53,258 nt of DNA from Solobacterium sp. (GTDB taxonomy: Bacteria; Bacillota_I; Bacilli_A; Erysipelotrichales; Erysipelotrichaceae), in contig JAFRHT010000098.1 of assembly GCA_017433125.1 (NCBI GenBank), positions 1 through 53,258 of the forward strand, written 5' to 3'. Made by a program: the position numbers and the translations under genes. Shown here piece by piece: positions 7,943 through 16,661 of this stretch (positions are counted from its first letter, which is position 1; every line of letters starts with the position of its first letter). The notes under the pieces are model-generated. The model searched no databases and was not told where the DNA came from. It worked only from the letters and a program-made list of their open reading frames with translations.

Positions 7943-8965
7943 TTACCGGCGGAAGGTCTCCAGTTCGGCGATGATCTCGTTTCTCAGATCGTCCTTCATA
8001 AATGCGGCTCTGGCAGAATTGATATTCATGTCGATCAGATCGTTCCAGACAAAGCCCATTTCATTCAGGCAGTGATCATATTCATCATCAAGATTGACCC
8101 GGGCCATGACCATGTTGTCGGTGTTGATGGTTACCGGCAGGCCCATCTGCAGCAGATTCTTGGCCGGGTGCAGCGGGTAGGAGGCCCTGGTTTTGCACTG
8201 GATGTTGGAAGTCGGGCAGATTTCCAGCGCGATCTTTTTTTCTGCCGCCTTGCGGACCAGTTCCGGGTTCTCGTAGATATGATGGCCATGGCCGATCCGG
8301 GTGACACCGAAGCCCATGGCATCACGGACTGTAACCCAGTCCTGGGAGTCACCGGCGTGGCAGATCATGTTCAGACCATACTCCTTTGCCCTGACAAACA
8401 GGGGGGCGAAATGCGCCAGCGGGACGATGCCCTCCGCGCCGGCCAGATCCAGGGCTACAACGCCGTCATCACTGAAGAACTGATGGCAGACCTCAACGGT
8501 TTCCATATTGGCATCCCAGTTGGCAGTTTCCGGACCGACGCACATCATGCAGGTAATGATATTGACATGAATGCCCGGATTTTTCTTCAGGCCTTCTTCC
8601 CGTCCGGCCAGAACAGCCGCTGTCACATCAGCCTGTGACAGGCCTTTATGGGTATGCAGCTGCGGGGCAAAACGGATCTCGGCATAGCGGACGCCGCCGG
8701 CAGCCAGATCTTCAATCAGTTCGGCTGTGATCCGCTGCAGGGATGCCGCATCCTGCAGCACATCGGTCGGGGCATTGAACATCTCCAGATATTCGTTGAC
8801 GGATTCCGCATTGGACCGGTCAAACAGGAACTGACGGTAACCTTCAAGGGTTTCACCGGGCAGGTCAACCCCGCGCTCCCGGGCCAGTTCATACATGGTT
8901 TCTACACGGAAGGATCCGTCGAGATGCAGGTGCAGATCGATCTTCGGGAATGGATATTTTGTCAT
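7943..8965 (-). CDS. add: Adenosine deaminase-like amidohydrolase
   Basis: A 340-residue metal-dependent deaminase. It has the N-terminal zinc motif HLHLDGS (His12, His14), HAGD (His203, Asp206), RIGHGH (His226), CPTSNIQ, and TINTDN (Asp283, Asn284). Adenosine deaminases convert adenosine or deoxyadenosine to inosine. Two positions differ from the classic enzyme: Asp206 replaces the catalytic glutamate of HAGE, and Asn284 replaces the second aspartate of TDD; the latter is common in some Firmicutes. ATG 8965 is chosen because AAGGAG lies 6 bases upstream; ATG 8971 would touch the ribosome site. It is divergent from the nucleoside uptake operon, which fits purine salvage. A related adenine-type or modified-nucleoside deaminase is possible. 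Confidence 0.85.
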   Translation of the reverse strand: MTKYPFPKIDLHLHLDGSFRVETMYELARERGVDLPGETLEGYRQFLFDRSNAESVNEYLEMFNAPTDVLQDAASLQRITAELIEDLAAGGVRYAEIRFAPQLHTHKGLSQADVTAAVLAGREEGLKKNPGIHVNIITCMMCVGPETANWDANMETVEVCHQFFSDDGVVALDLAGAEGIVPLAHFAPLFVRAKEYGLNMICHAGDSQDWVTVRDAMGFGVTRIGHGHHIYENPELVRKAAEKKIALEICPTSNIQCKTRASYPLHPAKNLLQMGLPVTINTDNMVMARVNLDDEYDHCLNEMGFVWNDLIDMNINSARAAFMKDDLRNEIIAELETFRR

Positions 8966-8993
8966 AGTCATCTCCTTGGTTTCTTATTAATCA

Positions 8994-9022
8994 ATTATAA
9001 TGAAGTCTGACAGTATTATAAA
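8994..9022 (-). promoter_or_regulatory. Divergent promoter region of the nucleoside locus (deaminase side)
   Basis: On the minus strand TTTATA (9017-9022), a 17-base spacer and TATAAT (8994-8999) precede the deaminase. The same AT-rich 76-base gap must hold the plus-strand promoter for the alpha/beta hydrolase operon; TATAAT at 8996-9001 or TATTAT at 9014-9019 are candidates, without a clear -35. Confidence 0.5.
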
Positions 9023-9041
9023 CGATACGGAGGTAATCATC

Positions 9042-9851
9042 ATGAAGATCAGGGAAATGACATTGCCGTCAAAACGGCATACAGATATTCCGGTAACCGT
9101 TGTTGACTGTGAGAAGGAAACATGCGGGCTGCTGGTGTTTGTACATGGCTTCAAGGCCAACCGCACCGAAGACGGACGGTTTCTGACGGTGGCAAAGGCC
9201 ATGGCTGAAGAAGGCTTTTCCAGCATCATGCAGGGATTTCCGGGCTGTGATGTCTCCACGGAGGATTTTGTCAATTACACCCTGAAAAACTGCCTGGATG
9301 ACATCGATACGTCTGTCGCCTGGATGAGGGAAAACTTCCGGCTGGATCACCGGTTCGGGATGGTCGGCTATTCCATGGGCTGCCGGCTGACCGCGCTGTA
9401 CCTGCGGCAGCATCCCGAGGTACAGTGTGCCGGTTTCTGGGCCGGGGCCTGTTATGAGGCATTTGACGGGGAGGAAACCTTCCTGGGCCAGAATATAGAA
9501 CAGATGAAACAGGCGGCTTCCGGAAAGGGTTACTGTGATTTCTTCAATGCCTTTGACAATACCATGCTCAGACTCAGCGGCGGTCTGCTGCAGGAAATGG
9601 AAGAGATGAACCCGGTGGCAGGACTTGAGGCATTTACCGGTGATGCGATTGTCGTACACGGAACGGCAGATGTTACGGTACTGCCGAAAGTCGGGAAAAA
9701 TACATATGACCATCTGATCCATGCCCGCAAAAAAGAACTGGTGCTGGTGGCGGGGGCTGACCACGGCTTCGGCGCCTGGGAAGGCCGGCCGGAACTGTCC
9801 GCACAGCTGACAGACAATACCATCCGCTTCTTCCGGGAGAATCTGAAATGA
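9042..9851 (+). CDS. Alpha/beta-fold serine hydrolase
   Basis: A 269-residue soluble hydrolase. The oxyanion HG motif is in FVHGFKANR (about residues 33-41), the nucleophile elbow is GYSMG (about residues 107-111), the acidic residue is likely Asp in VVHGTADVTV, and the catalytic histidine is in GADHGFG. This is the esterase/acylhydrolase layout, with the HGTxD and DHxF pattern of BAAT/dienelactone-type hydrolases. ATG 9042 follows ACGGAGG by 7 bases; the frame is open to base 9000 but lacks a ribosome site there. Its stop overlaps the start of the next gene (ATGA), so it is the first gene of the nucleoside operon. It might remove ester groups from imported nucleosides or ADP-ribose derivatives; that is inference. 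Confidence 0.8.
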   Translation: MKIREMTLPSKRHTDIPVTVVDCEKETCGLLVFVHGFKANRTEDGRFLTVAKAMAEEGFSSIMQGFPGCDVSTEDFVNYTLKNCLDDIDTSVAWMRENFRLDHRFGMVGYSMGCRLTALYLRQHPEVQCAGFWAGACYEAFDGEETFLGQNIEQMKQAASGKGYCDFFNAFDNTMLRLSGGLLQEMEEMNPVAGLEAFTGDAIVVHGTADVTVLPKVGKNTYDHLIHARKKELVLVAGADHGFGAWEGRPELSAQLTDNTIRFFRENLK

Positions 9852-11842
9852 TCCTGTCTGAAGCAACCCGGGAAGAATACCTGCGGACCACTTATGCGGC
9901 CTGGCTGGGCAAGGTTATCGGAGTGAGGCTCGGGGCACCGGTGGAGAACTGGAGCCATGAGCGGATCATGGAAACCTACGGGAACCGGGAAGGTTATCTG
10001 ACGGACTATGGTATTTTTGCCGCGGACGATGATACCAACGGTCCGCTGTTCTTCGTCCGTGCCCTGCTGGAAAAGGACAGTATTACCGCTGCGGATATCG
10101 GCGATGCGTTTCTGAATTATATTCCGGAATACCACGGTTTCTTCTGGTGGGGCGGTGTCGGTGTATCTACGGAGCATACAGCCTACGAAAATCTGAAGAA
10201 CGGGATCAAAGCCCCGCGTTCGGGCAGCAGGGAACAGAACGGACTGACCATTGCCGAACAGATCGGCGGCCAGATTTTCAGTGACTGCTGGGGCTATGTG
10301 GCCGGAGCTGATCCGGTACGCGCAAAGCAGCTGGCCACGATGGCCAGTTCTGTTACCCATGACGCAAACGGCATCCAGGGCGGCATTTTTGTGGCGGCAG
10401 CCATCGCCTTGGCCTATACGGTCAAGGATATTCACGATCTGCTGGAAGAAACGCTGAAATATCTGAATCCCGATATGGAATACAGCCGGGTCTGCCGGGA
10501 TATCATCCGGTATTACCGGGAAAATCCGCAGGACCAGAATGGCTGTTTTGATTATATCCGGGGAAATTACGGATATGACAAATATCCGGGTGTCTGCCAT
10601 ATCATTCCCAATACGGCAATCATGATCATGGCCATGTGCTATGGGGAGAATGACTTCTCAAAGACACTGACCATGCTCAACCGGTGCGGCTGGGATACTG
10701 ACTGCACCTGCGGCAATGTCGGCAGTATCATGGGCGCCCTGTGCGGTCTGGAAGGAATTGATCCCGGCTGGATTACACCGATTAATGACATCGTCAACAG
10801 TTCCAGCTGCATCGGCTGCCTGAATATCGATACGGTTTCCCGGACAGCGATGATGTTTGCGGAACTGGGCCTGAAACTGGCCGGCCTGGCCATGCCGGAA
10901 GTACCGGTGTTTCATCTGCCTTACGGCACCGGCGGATATTTCTCCGACGGCAGCACAGAAGTGATAGACGATGCCCTGCAGGTGCACGGCAGCGAAGCTT
11001 ACCGTTATACATATTATCTGACTGATGATATTTATGATGCCCGTTATGAACCGGAATTCTCGCCGGTCCTGATGCTGGGAGACCGGGCAGTCTATACCGT
11101 ATCGGCTGCATGTCCGGCCGCAATGCATGTATTTATGGAAGACTGCGCGGGGAATACGGTCTGCGGGCCGGCGGTAACAGTATCGCGGCAGCCGCAGGAA
11201 ATCGCGCTTACAGTACCGGCGGCGGAAAACCGGACGGTCCGCCGGATCGGGGTCAGAAGCAAAGGGGATTTCCGGATTCATGATGTCCGCTTTGAACATC
11301 ATCCGCAGGCTGAGTACCGTTTTGCGGATTATCCGCAGGAGCACTACGGTCCGCTTTACGGCGGCGGGACAATGAACAACGTGCGCGGGTTCGTGAAGCA
11401 TTCCGGCGTCTGGCAGGTCACCTCAGACGGTCTGCGGGGCAGCGCTGATGAGCATGGCCTGATCAGCACCGGCTGCCTTGGCGGCACATATGATACGCTG
11501 GTCTGGGAGTTTGTGCCGGAAGCAGGGGAATCCCACGCCCTGGTCTTCAATATGCAGGGTTATCTGCACTTTGACCGGCTGGAACTGCAGAAGGATCAGC
11601 TGGTCCTGATCCGCCGGAACGGCAGTGATCAGATGCTGCAGACATGGCCGCTGGCCTGGCAGTACGGGGAAAATATCACATTGAAAGTGTGTTATGTAAA
11701 TGATAAAATGACAACGTTCACAGGTAACCTGTGTTTTGATCTTGCTATCGGGGGACCGCTGCATGATCTTGCCGGGATTGCTGTCGGCAAAGACAGCACC
11801 TGTCTTACAATCGGTTTAAAGCTGCTGAACAGCATGCTTTAA
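9848..11842 (+). CDS. ADP-ribosylglycohydrolase-family protein with extra C-terminal domain
   Basis: A 664-residue protein. Residues 1-340 form an ADP-ribosylglycohydrolase (ARH) fold with both metal motifs: ADDDTNG (Asp60-Asp62) and GWDTDCTCGNVGSIMGAL (Asp283, Asp285). Family enzymes remove ADP-ribose from proteins or small molecules using two magnesium ions. The C-terminal 310 residues look beta-rich, including a YGGGTMNNVRG segment, and resemble a carbohydrate-binding-like sandwich; I do not recognise the family. It has no signal peptide, so it acts in the cytoplasm. The start overlaps the upstream hydrolase by 4 bases and the nucleoside-binding lipoprotein follows after 23 bases. This suggests it cleaves an imported ribosylated compound rather than modified proteins. 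Substrate unproven. Confidence 0.85.
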   Translation: MILSEATREEYLRTTYAAWLGKVIGVRLGAPVENWSHERIMETYGNREGYLTDYGIFAADDDTNGPLFFVRALLEKDSITAADIGDAFLNYIPEYHGFFWWGGVGVSTEHTAYENLKNGIKAPRSGSREQNGLTIAEQIGGQIFSDCWGYVAGADPVRAKQLATMASSVTHDANGIQGGIFVAAAIALAYTVKDIHDLLEETLKYLNPDMEYSRVCRDIIRYYRENPQDQNGCFDYIRGNYGYDKYPGVCHIIPNTAIMIMAMCYGENDFSKTLTMLNRCGWDTDCTCGNVGSIMGALCGLEGIDPGWITPINDIVNSSSCIGCLNIDTVSRTAMMFAELGLKLAGLAMPEVPVFHLPYGTGGYFSDGSTEVIDDALQVHGSEAYRYTYYLTDDIYDARYEPEFSPVLMLGDRAVYTVSAACPAAMHVFMEDCAGNTVCGPAVTVSRQPQEIALTVPAAENRTVRRIGVRSKGDFRIHDVRFEHHPQAEYRFADYPQEHYGPLYGGGTMNNVRGFVKHSGVWQVTSDGLRGSADEHGLISTGCLGGTYDTLVWEFVPEAGESHALVFNMQGYLHFDRLELQKDQLVLIRRNGSDQMLQTWPLAWQYGENITLKVCYVNDKMTTFTGNLCFDLAIGGPLHDLAGIAVGKDSTCLTIGLKLLNSML

Positions 11843-11865
11843 ATATATTTTTGGAGGAGAGAAAA

Positions 11866-12993
11866 ATGAAAAAGGCTTTTAAGTTCCTGATGGCCGCTGG
11901 CATGACCCTCTCACTGGCTGCCTGCAGCAATGGCGGTTCCGCCGCTACTGCTACACCGGCACCGGCTGATGAAGGCGACGACGGCGTCAAAATCGCAGTT
12001 CTGCTTCCGTTCACAGGCGACCAGTCTTACTTCGACACACTGGCTCAGGCTGCCAGGGAAGTCGATGCAGAAGACAATGGTATTTCCGTTAAGATTTTCG
12101 AAGTTGACCCGAGTGGTTCTGCTGATGAATCCCTGTGGATGAACGCATTCGCTGATGTCTGTGAAGACGGTGAATACGACCTCGTCGTATCCGGCAACAA
12201 CACTTACGAAGGCTTCCTGTATCAGGCCTGCGAAAAGTATCCGGATCAGATGTTCTACAACTTTGACTACTCCGCTCTGCCGGAGGAAGGCACCCCGGCT
12301 AACTGCTACTGCGTTAACTGGGCTCTGGATGACCTGGGTTATGTCGTTGGTACTCTGAGTGCTGAAATGACAAAGACAGGTACAGTCGGTGTTGTCGTCG
12401 GTATGGACAACCAGGCAATGAACCAGTTCATTTCCGGTTATGTTCAGGTTCTGGCTGACAAGGGCGTCAAGTACGTTGTTTCCTATCCGGGTTCCTTCAC
12501 AGACACAGACCTGGGCAAGGAAGTTACAAATGCTATGATCGACAAGGGCGCAGATGTAATCTGGCAGGTTGCCGGCGGTCTGGGCAATGGCGTTATCGAA
12601 GCCTGCTCTCAGCATGAAGATGTCTGGTGCATCGGCGTTGACCAGGACCAGTATCTGCAGTTCAAGGAAACAAAGCCGGAATGGGCTAACACAATCCTGA
12701 CATCTGCTCTGAAGAACACAAACGTTGCCTTCAAGGCAGTTGCCGGCATGGTCAAGGACGGCACATATGCTGACAAGCTCGGCAAGGCTGAAGCTTGGGG
12801 TATCGCGCTGAACGGCGTCGGTCTGGCAGAAAACGACTACTACCTGGCTAACTGCCCGGAAGAAGTCAGAGCTGCTGTTGCTGACACACTGGCTAAGGTT
12901 ACTGCCGGTGAAGTCGAAGTTAAGGACACTCTCGAAATGACAGATTATGACGCAGAGTGGCCGGAACTGCTGAACGCCAACAGAGTTGAGTAA
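11866..12993 (+). CDS. BMP-family nucleoside-binding lipoprotein (NupN-like)
   Basis: A 375-residue substrate-binding lipoprotein. The signal peptide ends in lipobox LAAC with Cys20 as the lipid anchor, followed by a Gly/Ala/Thr/Pro linker. The mature part has the BMP/Med/PnrA fold: a VKIAVLLPFTGD start, a GNNTYEGF segment and a conserved IGVDQDQY near residue 265. Relatives are NupN of Bacillus subtilis and PnrA of Treponema, which bind purine nucleosides. GGAGGAG lies 7 bases before ATG 11866; an in-frame TTG at 11851 is part of that ribosome site. Codon use differs from neighbours, with many GCT, GTT and ACA codons, as expected for strong expression. A hairpin after the gene probably sets it above the rest of the transporter. 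Confidence 0.9.
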   Translation: MKKAFKFLMAAGMTLSLAACSNGGSAATATPAPADEGDDGVKIAVLLPFTGDQSYFDTLAQAAREVDAEDNGISVKIFEVDPSGSADESLWMNAFADVCEDGEYDLVVSGNNTYEGFLYQACEKYPDQMFYNFDYSALPEEGTPANCYCVNWALDDLGYVVGTLSAEMTKTGTVGVVVGMDNQAMNQFISGYVQVLADKGVKYVVSYPGSFTDTDLGKEVTNAMIDKGADVIWQVAGGLGNGVIEACSQHEDVWCIGVDQDQYLQFKETKPEWANTILTSALKNTNVAFKAVAGMVKDGTYADKLGKAEAWGIALNGVGLAENDYYLANCPEEVRAAVADTLAKVTAGEVEVKDTLEMTDYDAEWPELLNANRVE

Positions 12994-13015
12994 TTAACTG
13001 AATCGAAACCAAGGA

Positions 13016-13056
13016 AAGTTATGTTCCGCTTTCATGGCGGAACATAACTTTTCTCT
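13016..13056 (+). terminator. Intra-operon hairpin after the binding-protein gene
   Basis: A 14-bp perfect stem AAGTTATGTTCCGC/GCGGAACATAACTT (13016-13050) with a 7-base loop followed by TTCTCTAATTT. The T-run is imperfect, so partial termination or 3'-end mRNA stabilisation would let the binding protein be made in excess over the ATPase and permeases. Confidence 0.75.
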
Positions 13057-13077
13057 AATTTGCAGAAGGGAGTTTGT

Positions 13078-14640
13078 ATGGCGGAAACCATTCTAAAACT
13101 TGATAAGGTAACTAAGGTGTACCCCAACGGTACAGTTGCAAACCGGGATATCAACATGGAATTCGAAAAGGGTGAAATCCATTCCATTGTCGGTGAAAAC
13201 GGCGCCGGTAAATCAACTCTGATGAAAATGATTTTCGGCATAGAAGCTCCGTCCAGCGGGACCATCACCTATAAAGGACAGGAAACGCATTTTGCCAGTT
13301 CCATGGATGCCATTAAAGCCGGCATCGGCATGGTCCACCAGCATTTCATGCTTATTCCGTCCTTCAGCATTGTCGACAATATCATCCTGGGTGACGAGCC
13401 GAAAAACGGCATCTTCATCGACCGGAAAGAAGCGATCCGCAAGACCCAGGAAGTATCCGACAAGTATAACTTCGAACTTGATGTGACCGCGAAAGTATCA
13501 ACCCTGTCGGTTGCCAAGCGGCAGAAGGTCGAGATTCTGAAGACCCTGTACCGGGAAGCGGAACTGATCATCCTGGACGAACCGACCTCGGTGCTGACCC
13601 CGCAGGAAACCGAGCAGCTGTTTGTACAGCTGCGGTCACTGCAGGCCCAGGGACATACGATTCTGTTCATTTCCCATAAGCTTGAGGAAGTCAAGAAGAT
13701 CTCAGACCGGATATCGGTTATCCGCAACGGTGTCTCGAAAGGCACATACCGCAATGATGAACTGACGATGGAACAGCTGACCAACCTGATTATCGGCAGG
13801 GACCTGGAAAACGATCTGGATGAATTCAAGACCAATGAAGATTTCCACAACGAAAAGGCCCTGATCGTTGAAAACCTGTCCATGGAACGCAACGGCAAGC
13901 CGGCGCTGAACAATGTCTCCTTCGCCGTCAAAAAGGGCGAAATTCTCGGCATTGCCGGGGTTGAAGGAAACGGGCAGGTGGACCTCGTACGATGCATCAC
14001 CGGTCTGGAAAAGATCAAGTATGACGGCAAAATCATCATCAACAACACGGATACGACCGGTATGAACATCAAGGCCAGACGCGATCTGAAAATGGCCTAT
14101 ATTCCGGAAGACCGGATGGGTGACGGCACAGCCGGCAAGCTGCCGATCAGCGACAATATCATCTCGACATATTACACCAGGGATGATGTCAACAGCGGCA
14201 TGTTCATGGACAGCAAGGCAATTGATAAAATTTCCGATGACCTGATCAAAACCTTTGCCGTTAAGACCAGTTCCAACAAGACGGCAGTCGGTTCGCTTTC
14301 CGGCGGTAATATCCAGAAGGTGGTCGTTGCCCGTGAATACAATACAAAGCCGACCTTCATGATTGCCGAACAGCCGACCCATGGCATCGACATCGGTTCG
14401 GCTGAATTCGTTCACCATAAGCTGATCGAAATGCGCAATGCCGGAGCAGGCATTCTGCTGGTATCGGCAGACCTGAACGAGGTTATCGATCTGTCCGACC
14501 GGGTTATCGTCATGTTTGACGGTGAAATTGCCGGCTACTTCCCGGATGCCAATGATATCAATGAATCAAATCTCGGCATGTATATGCTCGGGGCGAAGAA
14601 ACAGACAGCTGAAGAGATCGGAGGTGCTCTGAATGACTGA
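13078..14640 (+). CDS. Nucleoside ABC transporter ATPase (NupO-like, two ABC domains)
   Basis: A 520-residue fused double ATPase like those of ribose and nucleoside importers. Domain 1 has Walker A GENGAGKST (39-47), a degenerate signature LSVAKRQKVEI (from 143) and Walker B with LILDEPTSVL. Domain 2 has a degenerate Walker A (GVEGNGQVDL), a canonical signature LSGGNIQKVVVAREY (from 407) and FMIAEQPTHGID. Such asymmetry, with one consensus half-site, is usual in this subfamily. ATG 13078 is chosen over in-frame TTG 13060 because GAAGGGAG precedes it. The gene overlaps the first permease by 8 bases. It energises uptake of nucleosides bound by the upstream lipoprotein. Confidence 0.93.
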   Translation: MAETILKLDKVTKVYPNGTVANRDINMEFEKGEIHSIVGENGAGKSTLMKMIFGIEAPSSGTITYKGQETHFASSMDAIKAGIGMVHQHFMLIPSFSIVDNIILGDEPKNGIFIDRKEAIRKTQEVSDKYNFELDVTAKVSTLSVAKRQKVEILKTLYREAELIILDEPTSVLTPQETEQLFVQLRSLQAQGHTILFISHKLEEVKKISDRISVIRNGVSKGTYRNDELTMEQLTNLIIGRDLENDLDEFKTNEDFHNEKALIVENLSMERNGKPALNNVSFAVKKGEILGIAGVEGNGQVDLVRCITGLEKIKYDGKIIINNTDTTGMNIKARRDLKMAYIPEDRMGDGTAGKLPISDNIISTYYTRDDVNSGMFMDSKAIDKISDDLIKTFAVKTSSNKTAVGSLSGGNIQKVVVAREYNTKPTFMIAEQPTHGIDIGSAEFVHHKLIEMRNAGAGILLVSADLNEVIDLSDRVIVMFDGEIAGYFPDANDINESNLGMYMLGAKKQTAEEIGGALND

Positions 14641-15733
14641 CAGAAGTGAGAAAAAACTGAACCTCTCCATAACCAATCCGACGGTATTTGAAGCAGTCAA
14701 GATGATCATCGCGCTGCTGATTGCCTTCGTGATCATGTTCGGGGTTCTCTGCCTGATCAGTGACAATCCGGTGCATGCATTTGTGACCATCCTGACCGGT
14801 CCGTTCGCCAAACGGAGATATTTCGGGGCAGTAATTGAAAGTTTTATCCCGTATGCATTTGCGGGTCTGGCGGCAGGTATCCTGTTCAAATCCGGCGCGT
14901 TTAATCTCGGGGCTGAAGGTATCTATATCATCTCCGGTGTTGCAGTTGCGGCCGTGGCCTGCACAGCCGTGACGACCAGCCATTTCCTGCATCCGATTCT
15001 GTGCATCCTGGCGGCGGCCGCTGTCGGCGGTGTGCTGATGATCATACCGTCATTCCTGAAGGCCAAATTCGGTACGAATGAAATGGTTGTCTCACTGATG
15101 CTCAACAGTATTTATTCCGGTATCGCGATGCATCTGATCCGGAAGTACCTGCTGACCAAGACAACCTCCACCATCGGTTCCAGGGATTATCTGAAAACCG
15201 CCAAGATCGGTTATATCTTTGAGCCGCTGCGGATCTCCCCGTGCCTGGTGCTGCTGATTGTGTGCACGATCATTCTTTATCTGGTCATGTACAAGACAAG
15301 GCTCGGCTATCAGATCCGTCTGGCCGGGGCAAATCCGAAGTTTGCGGAATACTCCGGTATCAGCGCCTTCAAGCTGTCCATTGCGACGGCTGCCATCGCC
15401 GGTATTCTGGCCGGCACCGGCAGTGCCTGCCAGCTGCTGACCCAGAGCTCGTTTTACCAGCCGGACAAAACGGCGGTGGGCATCGGTTTCTCGGGCATGC
15501 TGCTGGCGATGCTCGGACGGAATAATCCGATCGGTATTGTCATTGCTTCGTTCCTGATCAAATATCTGGAACAGGGCGCCAATGTTCTGTATTTCTCCGA
15601 TACAAGCGTACCGTCTGAAATTACCGCCATCATTGAAGGCATCGTTATTCTGCTGATTTCCTCCCAGTACTTCCTGAGAGGACTGAGAGAAAAGAAACTG
15701 CTGCAGGAGGGGCTTGGTAAAAATGCTCGGTAA
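14633..15733 (+). CDS. Nucleoside ABC transporter permease 1 (NupP-like)
   Basis: A 366-residue multi-pass permease of the BPD_transp_2 family (as in NupP, RbsC). About 8-9 hydrophobic helices can be seen, from MIIALLIAFVIMFGVLCLI near residue 25 to the C-terminal IVILLISSQYFL. The segment NLGAEGIYIISGVAVAA and the EAA-like NEMVVSLMLNSIYSG match the nucleoside/simple-sugar group. It overlaps the ATPase gene by 8 bases and the second permease by 11, which indicates translational coupling. It should form the membrane channel as a heterodimer with the next product. Confidence 0.92.
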   Translation: MTDRSEKKLNLSITNPTVFEAVKMIIALLIAFVIMFGVLCLISDNPVHAFVTILTGPFAKRRYFGAVIESFIPYAFAGLAAGILFKSGAFNLGAEGIYIISGVAVAAVACTAVTTSHFLHPILCILAAAAVGGVLMIIPSFLKAKFGTNEMVVSLMLNSIYSGIAMHLIRKYLLTKTTSTIGSRDYLKTAKIGYIFEPLRISPCLVLLIVCTIILYLVMYKTRLGYQIRLAGANPKFAEYSGISAFKLSIATAAIAGILAGTGSACQLLTQSSFYQPDKTAVGIGFSGMLLAMLGRNNPIGIVIASFLIKYLEQGANVLYFSDTSVPSEITAIIEGIVILLISSQYFLRGLREKKLLQEGLGKNAR

Positions 15734-16661
15734 CATATTTTCTTCGCTGTTTAAACTGTCGTTCCTGCTCACAGTTCTGCGTATGGCAACCCCGATCCTG
15801 TTTGCCAGTATCGCGGCCTTTGTCACCGCCAGCGCAGGTGTAGCCAATATTGCCGTCGAATCGATCATGACTTTCGGCGCGCTGGCTGGTATTCTAGGCA
15901 GTTATGCAACCGGGAATGTCTGGGCCGGTGTGGCGATCGGTCTGGTTGTCGGGGCCGGCACAGCCCTGCTGATTGCTTTCTTCTCGATGCGGCTCGGGGC
16001 CGATCCGATCCTGATCGGTATTGCCCTGAACACATTCGCCGATTCCCTTTCGATTTTCTTCCTGTATCTGGCTACCGGTGAAAAGGGGACCAGTGCTTCG
16101 CTGCTGACCCCGACCCTGGGCAGTGTGGACATTCCGGGTATCAAGAGTATCCCTGTACTTGGTGAAATATTGTCCGGGCAGTACATTCTGACCTATGTCT
16201 GCTGGTTCCTGCTGATCGTGCTCTTTATCATGATTTACAAGACCCCGCTGGGCATGCGGATGCGGGCCTGCGGTCTGAACGCAGACGCGGCTAAAACCGC
16301 AGGTATCAATGTCGGCCGGATCCGGGTATTCTCGCTGGTTCTTTCCGGTCTGTTCGCGGCACTGGGCGGCATGTACCTGTCGCTGAACTCGATCCACCTG
16401 TTCTCCAAGGGCATGGTTTCCGGTCTGGGCTGGATGGGTATCGCAGCCAACGGTATTGCCAACGGCAGTTATGGTATGCTGCTGCTGTCGGCTCTTCTGT
16501 TTGCGGTATTCCGCGGTATTTCCATCGTCTTCTCCCAGTCGGCAGTCTTCCCGGTCGACCTTGTCCGGGCGGTTCCGTACTTTGCCGTCTTCTTCTTCCT
16601 GACCATTTCTTCGATTATCAGTTACCTCCGCATTAAGAGCGGTAAGGTTGAAGAGCAGTAA
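15723..16661 (+). CDS. Nucleoside ABC transporter permease 2 (NupQ-like)
   Basis: A 312-residue permease of the same family, shorter than its partner as is usual for NupQ. The N-terminus has TPILFASIAAFVTASAGVANIAVESIMTFGA in parts typical of the family, and the helix pattern indicates about 8-9 membrane segments. ATG 15723 is preceded by AGGAGGGG at 10-12 bases. The frame also has a TTG at 15714 that would fall within the ribosome site. The stop codon overlaps the start of the nucleoside hydrolase (TAATG), so uptake and cleavage genes are co-transcribed. Confidence 0.92.
   Translation: MLGNIFSSLFKLSFLLTVLRMATPILFASIAAFVTASAGVANIAVESIMTFGALAGILGSYATGNVWAGVAIGLVVGAGTALLIAFFSMRLGADPILIGIALNTFADSLSIFFLYLATGEKGTSASLLTPTLGSVDIPGIKSIPVLGEILSGQYILTYVCWFLLIVLFIMIYKTPLGMRMRACGLNADAAKTAGINVGRIRVFSLVLSGLFAALGGMYLSLNSIHLFSKGMVSGLGWMGIAANGIANGSYGMLLLSALLFAVFRGISIVFSQSAVFPVDLVRAVPYFAVFFFLTISSIISYLRIKSGKVEEQ

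Noticed and set aside
7916-8638. Open frame of 240 codons on the plus strand opposite the adenosine deaminase gene
   Set aside because: It lies entirely within the deaminase coding region on the other strand, has no ribosome site, and its composition is a mirror of the real gene.
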